This document shows, piece after piece, positions 1-5,304 of a DNA stretch of 20,732 nucleotides (within the stretch, counting starts at the first letter, position 1; the number at the start of each line of letters is the position of its first letter). The notes under the pieces are model-generated. The model was given only the letters and a program-made list of their open reading frames with translations, was not told where the DNA came from and ran no database searches. The translations under genes were made by a program, and so were the position numbers. The stretch is from CAZQDP01 sp964592375. Lineage in GTDB: Bacteria; Bacillota; Clostridia; RUG12999. Location: contig CAZQDP010000041.1 in NCBI GenBank assembly GCA_964592375.1, forward strand, positions 1 through 20,732. Reading direction: 5' to 3'.

Positions 1-54
1 AAGAAATATGGTCTCAAAGCTGCAAGACGTGCACCGCAGTTTAGTAAGAGATAA
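1..54 (+). CDS. rpsI: 30S ribosomal protein S9, C-terminal end (partial)
   Basis: Only the last 17 codons and the TAA stop are inside the window. They read KKYGLKAARRAPQFSKR, the highly conserved basic tail of bacterial ribosomal protein S9, which reaches into the P site of the small subunit and contacts tRNA. In most bacteria this gene is the second gene of the rplM-rpsI operon, so rplM would be expected just upstream (inference). A strong terminator starts 18 nt after the stop, which fits the end of that operon. The match is short, but the tail is distinctive. Confidence 0.88.
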   Translation, partial: KKYGLKAARRAPQFSKR

Positions 55-72
55 TCAGAATTGGTTTTTTAG

Positions 73-110
73 CAGCCCTCGAATGCGCAAGCTTCGGGGG
101 CTGTTTTTTT
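73..110 (+). terminator. Intrinsic terminator after rpsI
   Basis: An 11-12 bp stem pairs CAGCCCTCGAA with TTCGGGGGCTG (one T-G wobble) around a short loop and is followed by a run of seven T. This is a textbook rho-independent terminator and probably ends the ribosomal protein operon. Confidence 0.9.
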
Positions 111-270
111 GTGCAGATGCAGCGAGTATACACCTTCAAGGAGCAGTAGATAAAATAATCCTTGATTTAAGAGAAAAACTGTGTTATTTTAAAGTAGAGA
201 CAAGGGACTGTGGTGCACCAATTGCCATCTGCAGGGCAGGGCGCTAGTTGCTGATTTAGTAAAGTTCTCT
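111..270. other. Noncoding stretch between the rpsI terminator and the repeat-protein promoter
   Basis: I see no supported gene here. The only structure noticed is a 7-bp inverted repeat, TCAAGGA (136-142) with TCCTTGA (159-165), and a weak promoter-like pair, TTGATT (162-167) with TATTTT (185-190) at 17 nt spacing. Neither is strong enough to call separately. Confidence 0.35.
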
Positions 271-300
271 TTCACTTTTTGTGTGTTTTTTGCATACAAT
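271..300 (+). promoter_or_regulatory. Candidate sigma-A promoter for the Met-rich repeat protein
   Basis: A -10 box TACAAT lies at 295-300. A -35-like TTCACT at 271-276 is 18 nt upstream. Transcription would begin near 307, giving a leader of about 50 nt before the preferred start at 359. Confidence 0.45.
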
Positions 301-358
301 AGAAATGTGAACGGATGCCGTTTGCATGATGTTTGTATGGGAAGGAATGAATGCAATA

Positions 359-790
359 ATGACACCAAATGGTAATATGACTTTGCAGGGGATGCAAAAT
401 GTGCAGGGTGTAGCCGGCATGCAGGGGTTGCCGAATGTGCTCGGCGCTCAGACGATGCCCGGAATGAACGGCATGGGAAATGTGCAGGGGGCAGAGGCTG
501 TGGCCGGCATGCAGGGGTTGCCAAATATGCAGGGGGCTCAGGGAGTACCCGGTATACCCGGAATATATATTTTGCCCGTGTGCTACATATTTGGAATGCC
601 ACCGGGATATACCCCCGGCACGCAAGGTGTGCAAGGTGTGCAAAGCGCGCAGATGCCCGCCGCAATTGCTGGCAATATGAGCGGCCAAATGCCTCAAACT
701 CAGATATCGCCCATGACGCAGGGGATGAATATGATGAATACTGCTCCCGAGCGAGTAGCCTTAGAAAATGTTACTTTTATGGACGAATAG
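359..790 (+). CDS. Met/Gln/Gly-rich low-complexity repeat protein, unknown function
   Basis: I do not recognise this protein. It is 143 residues from the start at 359, with 18 methionines, many Gln, Gly, Pro and Asn, no lysine and no tryptophan. Residues 14-40 and 41-69 are an imperfect duplication built on NVQG...AGMQGLPN...GAQ...PG. A short hydrophobic stretch with one cysteine (about 69-80, IYILPVCYIFGM) interrupts the repeats, and the C-terminal 15 residues are acidic. There is no signal peptide and no known catalytic motif. The start is uncertain: ATG codons at 326 and 347 are also in frame. GGAAGGA at 340-346 is too close to 347 but acceptable (12 nt) for 359. The composition recalls structural or coat-like low-complexity proteins, but that is only an analogy. 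A promoter upstream and a hairpin terminator downstream suggest a single-gene unit. The opposite strand also has open frames, so coding is probable rather than certain. Confidence 0.55.
   Translation: MTPNGNMTLQGMQNVQGVAGMQGLPNVLGAQTMPGMNGMGNVQGAEAVAGMQGLPNMQGAQGVPGIPGIYILPVCYIFGMPPGYTPGTQGVQGVQSAQMPAAIAGNMSGQMPQTQISPMTQGMNMMNTAPERVALENVTFMDE
398..565 (+). repeat. Imperfect tandem duplication inside the Met-rich gene
   Basis: Two units of about 81 and 87 nt start at 398 and 479, each opening with AATGTGCAGGG. Both contain GCCGGCATGCAGGGGTTGCC. The second copy has a net gain of coding triplets before the shared core, so the reading frame is kept. Confidence 0.75.
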
Positions 791-834
791 CTTGCCGATT
801 TGGGCAGAAAATAAGCGGGATGTATAGCGTTTTT

Positions 835-919
835 GGGCCGCATCAAAACCATTTTTTGTTGCAATGAGATGAAATGCCTTGCCACGATATTTTTTTGATT
901 TTGATGCTGCCCCTTTTTT
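835..919 (+). terminator. Long-loop hairpin terminator after the repeat-protein gene
   Basis: GGGCCGCATCAAAACC (835-850) pairs with GATTTTGATGCTGCCC (897-912) at 14 of 16 positions across a 46-nt loop, and six T follow at 914-919. It probably terminates the upstream transcript. It could also attenuate readthrough into the AraC-type gene that starts at 943. The long loop makes this less certain than a compact terminator. Confidence 0.5.
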
Positions 920-942
920 ATTTTATACAGAGGGTGAAACAA

Positions 943-1812
943 ATGAAGAAATTGCATTGTCGGTATATTGTTACGCAGAAAATCAATTGTGATAAGCTCA
1001 GTGAGTTGCTTTGTGAGATGAACATTGTGCCAAATAACTGGGGATATCAGGACGGGCACATTACAAATGTTCCCGCAACCTGCGATTGGCGCGTGATTGG
1101 TGATTTTGAACTGATTTATGTTTTAGAGGGTGAAACCATCATTACACTTGAAAACCGCACAATGGTTTGCCACGCCGGCGATTTTATTTTCCTGCTGCCT
1201 TATCTGCGCCATAAGATTGATACATCAAAGCATAACCCTCATGTGAATTACTGGATTCATTTTGATGTTTATCCGCTATACATGCACAGTCAATTCATTT
1301 CCTTAATGGGTGCTCACGTTATCCACCACAAAAGTGAGTATGCAGAGGAATTATATCGGAATATGCACAGCAAAGTGAGTGGGCCTGGAGGCTATGCCAT
1401 GCTCAAAGCGACACTGATGCTGATTATCATTGACCTTGTGGGAGGCAGCGGCGTACAAGCTAGGCAGGAGGTGCCAAACCTTGCGGCCAGAAAAGTGGTG
1501 GACAAGGCTACCGAGTTTATTCAAGACAACCTGAAAGAGGCCATTGATGTGCAAAGCCTTTGCCTTCATTTGCATATTAGCAAATCACATTTATACAAAG
1601 CCTTTATGCGGGTGCTGGGCATGCCGCCGGGCAGTTATATTCATATTTTGAAGCTCAAGCTTGCGGAGCAGCTACTCAAAACCTCGCAGATGAGCATTAA
1701 AGAGATTTCGGAAATGCTCTGCTTTTCTTCTCCATACTATTTCAGTAATGTATTTAAGAAGTATTATAAGCTCTCGCCCTCTAAATTTATTGCTTCATGC
1801 AAAATGATGTAG
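943..1812 (+). CDS. AraC/XylS-family transcriptional regulator
   Basis: A 289-residue regulator with an N-terminal cupin-type sensing domain (about 45-110, including GDFELIYVLEGE and HAGDFIFLLPYLRH) and a C-terminal AraC-type DNA-binding domain with two helix-turn-helix units (about 203-223 and 251-271). The family signature is clear in FSSPYYFSNVFKKYYKLSPS. The frame is open back to 874, but the ATG at 943 is preferred: GAGGGTG lies 7 nt upstream, and the extra 23 residues would be unrelated hydrophobic sequence. Cupin-type AraC regulators usually sense sugars or other small ligands and act on nearby carbohydrate or small-molecule genes (family knowledge). The next gene, 97 nt downstream on the same strand, is the likeliest local target (inference). 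The ligand cannot be read from sequence. Confidence 0.92.
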   Translation: MKKLHCRYIVTQKINCDKLSELLCEMNIVPNNWGYQDGHITNVPATCDWRVIGDFELIYVLEGETIITLENRTMVCHAGDFIFLLPYLRHKIDTSKHNPHVNYWIHFDVYPLYMHSQFISLMGAHVIHHKSEYAEELYRNMHSKVSGPGGYAMLKATLMLIIIDLVGGSGVQARQEVPNLAARKVVDKATEFIQDNLKEAIDVQSLCLHLHISKSHLYKAFMRVLGMPPGSYIHILKLKLAEQLLKTSQMSIKEISEMLCFSSPYYFSNVFKKYYKLSPSKFIASCKMM

Positions 1813-1867
1813 TACACTATTTTATATGCTTTGGAATAGGATGCGTATTTCATTTTTCCCTGTGATA

Positions 1868-1876
1868 TGCTATGCT
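1868..1876 (+). promoter_or_regulatory. Candidate extended -10 promoter for the URO-D-like gene
   Basis: TGCTATGCT matches the TGnTATnnT extended -10 form and lies 33 nt before the start at 1910. No good -35 box is present at 16-18 nt, which would suit an activator-dependent promoter such as one served by the neighbouring AraC-type protein (inference). Confidence 0.3.
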
Positions 1877-1909
1877 AAGTGCAAGAAAATGGTAGGAGAG
1901 TGAAGGAAT

Positions 1910-3001
1910 ATGCCTATTCAGTTTACGCCCGACAGATGGGAAAAAGTCAAAGAAGATTATACAGCATGGTGGAATAAAAGCTTAAAAAGACCCATCATCA
2001 AAGCAACCATTGGCGAAGCATTTGCCCCCGGAAGGCCTTGTCCGCAGGCACCGATTTTGACCCAGCAGACTTGTGCGGATTTATCCATATCTCCCGAAGA
2101 TATTGTGGATAGGTTGGACTATGAGCTGAGCGGTCGAAAGTTTTTGGGAGATGCTTTCCCATTTATATCCTTTGATACATTTGGCCCGGGTGTGCTCGCC
2201 GCCATGTGCGGAGCGAGACTGGATAATTCCAGCGGCGGGGTTTGGTTTCATTCACCGAATGAAAATATGCCTATTGATCAGCTGCATATTGAAGCGGATA
2301 TGAATAACATTTGGCTTTCTCGCATCAAGGATATTTATGGTGCAGGCCTGAAAAAGTGGCAGGGAAATGTGCTAATGGGAATGCCGGATTTGGGAGGCGT
2401 TTTGGATGTGCTCGCAACCTTTAGAGGTAGCGAAAATCTGCTGATGGATTTATATGACTACCCGGAGGAGGTCAAAAGGCTTACAAAGGAAATTTTTCAG
2501 CAGTGGCATACGGTGTATAATGAATTGAACAGTGTTTTGCAACCGATAAACCCAGGCTATTCCGATTGGTCGGGGGTATACAGCGCACAGCCTTCTTATA
2601 TTTTGCAATGTGATTTTTGTTATATGATTGGCAACCCGATGTTTCGGGAATTTGTGCTTGAAACCCTCATTGATGACACAACGGCGATTGATAATACCAT
2701 CTTCCATTTGGATGGACCGGGAGAGGTACAGCACCTAGATGATATCTTAAAAATCGAAAAATTGGATGCGGTGCAGTGGGTGCCCGGCACGGGAAATCCA
2801 TCATCAAAAGAGTGGCCCCAAATATTCGATAAAATACGCAGCAACGGTAAAAATATATATCTAGTCGGAAGATTTGAGGATATGGATGCCATATGTGAAA
2901 GAATTGGAACCCAAGGAGTATTTCACATGCTGTATTTATCCGCCTTTGAAAATGAAAAAGAAATCATCAAATATTTAGAAAAATACGAGATTACAACTTG
3001 A
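1910..3001 (+). CDS. Uroporphyrinogen decarboxylase-like (URO-D superfamily) protein
   Basis: A 363-residue cytoplasmic protein. It resembles the URO-D superfamily, which includes true uroporphyrinogen decarboxylases and the methyl-cobamide:CoM methyltransferases of methylotrophic pathways. Recognition rests mainly on the C-terminal half, with HLDGPGEVQHLDD (266-278) followed by LDAVQWVPGTG (285-295), where corrinoid methyltransferases place their HxC zinc ligands. Here the motif is H-L-D, so the usual zinc cysteine is absent. A CDFC pair occurs at 234-237. It is unlikely to be the haem-pathway HemE: the N-terminal substrate-binding motif of HemE is not visible and no haem genes are nearby. 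The ATG at 1910 has GGAGAG about 10 nt upstream. The AraC-type regulator immediately upstream suggests inducible control. The exact substrate is unknown. Confidence 0.72.
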   Translation: MPIQFTPDRWEKVKEDYTAWWNKSLKRPIIKATIGEAFAPGRPCPQAPILTQQTCADLSISPEDIVDRLDYELSGRKFLGDAFPFISFDTFGPGVLAAMCGARLDNSSGGVWFHSPNENMPIDQLHIEADMNNIWLSRIKDIYGAGLKKWQGNVLMGMPDLGGVLDVLATFRGSENLLMDLYDYPEEVKRLTKEIFQQWHTVYNELNSVLQPINPGYSDWSGVYSAQPSYILQCDFCYMIGNPMFREFVLETLIDDTTAIDNTIFHLDGPGEVQHLDDILKIEKLDAVQWVPGTGNPSSKEWPQIFDKIRSNGKNIYLVGRFEDMDAICERIGTQGVFHMLYLSAFENEKEIIKYLEKYEITT

Positions 3002-3030
3002 TTTTTCATTATATTTTATATGAATAATAA

Positions 3031-3073
3031 ATAACCCAAAAACTGGATGAGAATTATACGGTTTTTGGGTTAT
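3031..3073. terminator. Hairpin terminator after the URO-D-like gene
   Basis: A perfect 13-bp inverted repeat pairs ATAACCCAAAAAC (3031-3043) with GTTTTTGGGTTAT (3061-3073) around a 17-nt loop. The following sequence is T-rich (ACTTTTATT) but not a clean run, so termination may be partial. Confidence 0.65.
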
Positions 3074-3121
3074 ACTTTTATTATATAAAATGAAAAGGTT
3101 GCCTTGGAAGGAAAAATGGAT

Positions 3122-3721
3122 ATGAACTTCTATCAAATCGGAACTGCCTGTGTGATTATTGGGATTTTAGTTAGCTGTAGCAATCGTGCAGAGCAACCCG
3201 GCATGGTCAGCGAAGGGAAGCCCATTGCAACGACCATGCCAATGAATACAAAGGAGCCGGAGCAGAAAAAGGAAACCATAATTGGCACCTATTCTACCAT
3301 TTTGAAAGAGGATGGATCGGCAAGAGTGCATAACGTAAAACTCGCCATCTCCAAATTGAATGAAAAAAAGATCAAATCGGGCGAGACCTTCTCTTTTAAT
3401 GAAACGGTAGGGCCCACAACAAAAGCACTGGGCTATCGCCGTGCGATTATTTACGTAAATAGTAAACGGCGTATGGGCTATGGCGGCGGCGTATGCCAGC
3501 TTAGTAGCACGCTATACAATGCGGCCATAGAAGCAAATCTTCAAATCACAGAGCGCCATGCACACAACGGACCGCAGGTTCGGTATGTACCACCCGGCAG
3601 GGATGCCACAATATCCTTTGGGGGATATGATTTGAAGTTTGTAAATGAAAAAGACGAAATCATGATTAAAGCATATTTGAAGGGGGGCAAGCTTACTGTA
3701 GAAATTGTAGGGCATCAATAG
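3122..3721 (+). CDS. VanW-domain lipoprotein
   Basis: A 199-residue protein with a hydrophobic N-terminus ending in a lipobox, L16-V-S-C19, so it is probably a membrane-anchored lipoprotein facing outward. A Thr/Lys/Glu-rich linker follows, and then a full VanW domain (roughly 75-190) with the typical FSFNETVGPTT, GYGGGVCQLSSTLYNAA and VRYVPPGRDATISFG blocks. VanW was named from vancomycin-resistance clusters, but the domain is common in Clostridia and its biochemical role is unknown. Nothing here suggests a resistance cluster. Larger VanW proteins usually carry extra domains such as a peptidoglycan-binding domain; this one is a stand-alone short form. AAGGA at 3108-3112 favours the ATG at 3122. 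An in-frame ATG at 3116 or TTG at 3104 would add 2-6 residues, the latter supplying a positive charge. Confidence 0.88.
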   Translation: MNFYQIGTACVIIGILVSCSNRAEQPGMVSEGKPIATTMPMNTKEPEQKKETIIGTYSTILKEDGSARVHNVKLAISKLNEKKIKSGETFSFNETVGPTTKALGYRRAIIYVNSKRRMGYGGGVCQLSSTLYNAAIEANLQITERHAHNGPQVRYVPPGRDATISFGGYDLKFVNEKDEIMIKAYLKGGKLTVEIVGHQ

Positions 3722-3752
3722 ATATCACATGCTCCAATGCTGCATAAAAAAC

Positions 3753-3781
3753 TTGCAATTTTTTCATTTGTAGTGTATAAT
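3753..3781 (+). promoter_or_regulatory. Sigma-A promoter of the methyltransferase gene
   Basis: TTGCAA (3753-3758) and TATAAT (3776-3781) are separated by exactly 17 nt. They lie 31 nt before the next start codon, so the methyltransferase is transcribed from its own promoter. Confidence 0.75.
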
Positions 3782-3812
3782 CATAAAAAACGCAGATGAA
3801 AAGGAGGGGACT

Positions 3813-4685
3813 ATGCGATTATCTTCAAAAATTTTAATTTGTCTTAATCGACTGTTTCCTAAACAAATTCATCCCTTTAATCTGCGCAGCAATGGTCAAA
3901 TGTCCTATGCCAGATGGCAATATTTCAAAGGGGAAGATACCATTTCTTATTTTGAAAAATGGTATACCAAGGAAGAAATGTTCAAAGATAAGGTCGTTCT
4001 GGATATGGGCTGTGGTGCCGCCGGAAAATCGCTCTATTACGCATCTCTTGGGGCTAAAAAAGTTGTAGGCATGGATATTATTGATACCTATTCAAAAGAA
4101 GCCATGGCACTGGCAGAGGAAATTGGCCTTTTTGAAAAATTTGAATTTATCGCAGGGGACGCTGCTAAAATTAAAATGGATCAACAATTTGACACCATTA
4201 TCATGAACGATTTTATGGAGCACACCCAAAATCCGGAGCAAACGCTACGAAATGCCATTTCCTTGCTTTCAGAGGGTGGGCGAATATATCTGAACTTTCC
4301 GCCGTACAATCATCCATTTGGAGCCCATCTTAGCGATGCGGTGGGTTTGCCGTGGGTTCACACATTTTTTAGCGACAAAACCTTGATTGAAGCCTATCGG
4401 CATTTGGTAAAAGATTTGCCGGATGGAGAGGAGCGGATATCTTTTCGAATATCGAAAAGGCCTTCCGGAGAAGAGTATTTTTCTTATATTAATAAAATGA
4501 CCCTGAAAAAGTTCAAAGCAATTCTGAAAAACTTAGGGATGTCGCCAATTTATTATGAAGAGGTTGCCCTCAGAAGCATGCTGAAAATTCCGGCGTGTTT
4601 ACCATATGCAAAAGAGTATTTTGTGAAAATGGCAGTTTGTGTTATTGAAGCACCGAAAAAGTCGGATTTTGCCGTCAAAAGGTAA
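3813..4685 (+). CDS. Class I SAM-dependent methyltransferase, substrate unknown
   Basis: A 290-residue cytoplasmic enzyme with a Rossmann-type methyltransferase core. Motif I is VVLDMGCGAAGKSLYYASLG (61-80), followed by an acidic end of strand 2 (VVGMDI, 84-89), a FIAGDAAKI segment (112-120) and FDTIIMNDFMEH (126-137), which form the usual SAM-binding sequence. The C-terminal part (about 165-280) contains NFPPYNHPFGAHLSD and is probably the substrate-binding region; it resembles methyltransferases of glycan or small-molecule clusters more than those acting on rRNA (weak inference). The start at 3813 has a strong AAAGGAGGGG site a few bases upstream. It has its own promoter and is followed directly by the tRNA promoter, so it appears monocistronic. 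The acceptor cannot be deduced. Confidence 0.85.
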   Translation: MRLSSKILICLNRLFPKQIHPFNLRSNGQMSYARWQYFKGEDTISYFEKWYTKEEMFKDKVVLDMGCGAAGKSLYYASLGAKKVVGMDIIDTYSKEAMALAEEIGLFEKFEFIAGDAAKIKMDQQFDTIIMNDFMEHTQNPEQTLRNAISLLSEGGRIYLNFPPYNHPFGAHLSDAVGLPWVHTFFSDKTLIEAYRHLVKDLPDGEERISFRISKRPSGEEYFSYINKMTLKKFKAILKNLGMSPIYYEEVALRSMLKIPACLPYAKEYFVKMAVCVIEAPKKSDFAVKR

Positions 4686-4694
4686 AAAATTTGC

Positions 4695-4723
4695 TTGACA
4701 AGCAAGCGTGACTATGTTATAAT
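4695..4723 (+). promoter_or_regulatory. Consensus promoter of the tRNA operon
   Basis: TTGACA (4695-4700) and TATAAT (4718-4723) match the sigma-A consensus perfectly with a 17-nt spacer, as expected for a stable-RNA operon. The -35 box sits inside a small inverted repeat, TTGCTT-GAC-AAGCAA (4691-4705). Confidence 0.92.
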
Positions 4724-4752
4724 ATCATTCGTTGGTCATCACATACAAGTGC

Positions 4753-4828
4753 GCTGGTGTAGCTCAATTGGCAGAGCAGCTGATTTGTAATCAGCAGGTT
4801 GCGGGTTCGAGTCCCATCACCAGCTCCA
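4753..4828 (+). tRNA. tRNA-Thr (anticodon TGT)
   Basis: A 76-nt cloverleaf. The acceptor stem GCTGGTG pairs with CACCAGC, the D arm is GCTC/GAGC, and the anticodon stem GCTGA/TCAGC encloses the loop TTTGTAA with anticodon TGT. The T loop is TTCGAGT and CCA is encoded. The T stem GCGGG/CCCAT has a G-T wobble at its base and one C-A mismatch next to it. It is the first gene of a two-tRNA operon. Confidence 0.96.
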
Positions 4829-4837
4829 TTAAAATAT

Positions 4838-4922
4838 GGAGGGGTTCCCGAGCGGCCAAAGGGGGCAGACTGTAAATCTGTTGCTTTCAGCTTCGGTGGT
4901 TCGAATCCACCCCCCTCCACCA
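4838..4922 (+). tRNA. tRNA-Tyr (anticodon GTA)
   Basis: An 85-nt class II tRNA. Acceptor stem GGAGGGG pairs with CCCCTCC, the anticodon stem GCAGA/TCTGT encloses CTGTAAA with anticodon GTA, and the long variable arm and T arm GGTGG-TTCGAAT-CCACC follow. CCA is encoded. It starts 9 nt after tRNA-Thr and shares its transcript. Confidence 0.96.
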
Positions 4923-4923
4923 A

Positions 4924-4949
4924 AAAAAAGAGCCGAAAGGCTCTTTTTT
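4924..4949 (+). terminator. Terminator of the tRNA operon
   Basis: AAAAAAGAGCC-GAAA-GGCTCTTTTTT is a strong GNRA-tetraloop hairpin with a T run directly after the tRNA-Tyr CCA. The A-rich 5' arm means it could also work on the opposite strand. Confidence 0.92.
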
Positions 4950-4956
4950 AATAATA

Positions 4957-5014
4957 TTCGCCTTCGGCGAAGGGATATTGCGATGAAGTGATATCATTAT
5001 TTTCGTGATATTGC
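4957..5014. repeat. GATAT-spaced small hairpin cluster
   Basis: A perfect hairpin TTCGCC-TTC-GGCGAA (4957-4971) is followed by GATAT at 4974, 4990 and 5007, a 16-17 nt rhythm. GATATTGC occurs twice (4974-4981 and 5007-5014), and the middle copy lies inside the 8-bp palindrome TGATATCA (4989-4996). A purine-rich stretch with GAAGAATGAAGATGGATGAA follows. It resembles a dispersed intergenic repeat element, but only one copy is in the window, so its repeat status is inferred from its internal periodicity. Confidence 0.45.
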
Positions 5015-5128
5015 TTTTATAGGCAGTGAAGAATGAAGATGGATGAAAAATATTTTGTGTGCGTTACCAATAGCATATGTATGGCATTCACTGTTCGTTT
5101 TTTTATTTCAAAGGTCATTTGAAAGGCA

Positions 5129-5157
5129 TTGACTTTTCAGCGTGTTTTATGTATAAT
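5129..5157 (+). promoter_or_regulatory. Sigma-A promoter of a leader/small RNA upstream of the LCP gene
   Basis: TTGACT (5129-5134) and TATAAT (5152-5157) are separated by 17 nt, with a predicted start near 5164. The promoter lies about 140 nt before the LCP start codon, so the transcript would begin with a long leader. Confidence 0.8.
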
Positions 5158-5163
5158 ATACAA

Positions 5164-5257
5164 AGGAAAACGGCTTGTACATATTTATATCGAGGAGTGC
5201 TACGATAGGCAGACTTTTGTGTCGATAAAATGATAGGCGCAAGGCATGCGCTTTTTT
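5164..5257 (+). ncRNA. Candidate leader or small RNA with an intrinsic terminator
   Basis: The strong promoter at 5129-5157 would produce an RNA of about 95 nt ending at the hairpin-plus-T-run at 5236-5257, well before the LCP start at 5305. Inside it, TATCG (5188-5192) can pair with CGATA at 5203-5207 or with a second CGATA at 5223-5227, and GATAGGC occurs at 5204-5210 and 5232-5238. The second GATAGGC overlaps the 5' arm of the terminator, so alternative folds are possible. I do not recognise a known riboswitch class. It could be an attenuator controlling the LCP gene or an independent small RNA. No convincing leader peptide is present; ATG at 5230 opens 12 codons without a ribosome binding site. 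Confidence 0.42.
5236..5257 (+). terminator. Intrinsic terminator in the LCP leader
   Basis: GCGCA (5237-5241) pairs with TGCGC (5247-5251) around a 5-nt loop, and six T follow at 5252-5257. It lies between the promoter and the LCP coding region. Confidence 0.65.
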
Positions 5258-5304
5258 ATTGTAGGTAAATATGATATGGTTTATACTTGAAAGGATATCG
5301 TTTC

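Noticed and set aside
398..565. CRISPR-like repetition
   Set aside because: There are only two units of over 80 nt that keep a reading frame, with no short direct repeats separated by unique spacers.
189..697. Two overlapping minus-strand frames of 158 and 141 codons opposite the Met-rich repeat gene
   Set aside because: They are His/Pro/Leu-rich mirror images of the repeats, with no promoter or ribosome binding site. The + strand frame has better signals and matches the direction of its neighbours.
901..929. TTGATG and TATACA with 17 nt spacing as a promoter of the AraC-type gene
   Set aside because: Transcription would start near 936, after the ribosome binding site at 929-935, giving a leaderless message. 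It also overlaps the terminator arm.
1910..3001. hemE, the haem-pathway uroporphyrinogen decarboxylase
   Set aside because: The N-terminal HemE substrate motif is not visible, the C-terminal HLDG pattern belongs to a different branch, and there are no haem genes around it.
3122..3721. Vancomycin-resistance gene
   Set aside because: VanW domains are widespread in Clostridia outside resistance clusters. No vanH, vanA/B, vanX, vanR or vanS is nearby.
4717..4923. Minus-strand frame of 68 codons across both tRNA genes
   Set aside because: It is the familiar false frame (GGGFEPPKLKATDLQSAP-type) made by reading the antisense of tRNA genes. Both tRNAs are complete, so it is not a gene.
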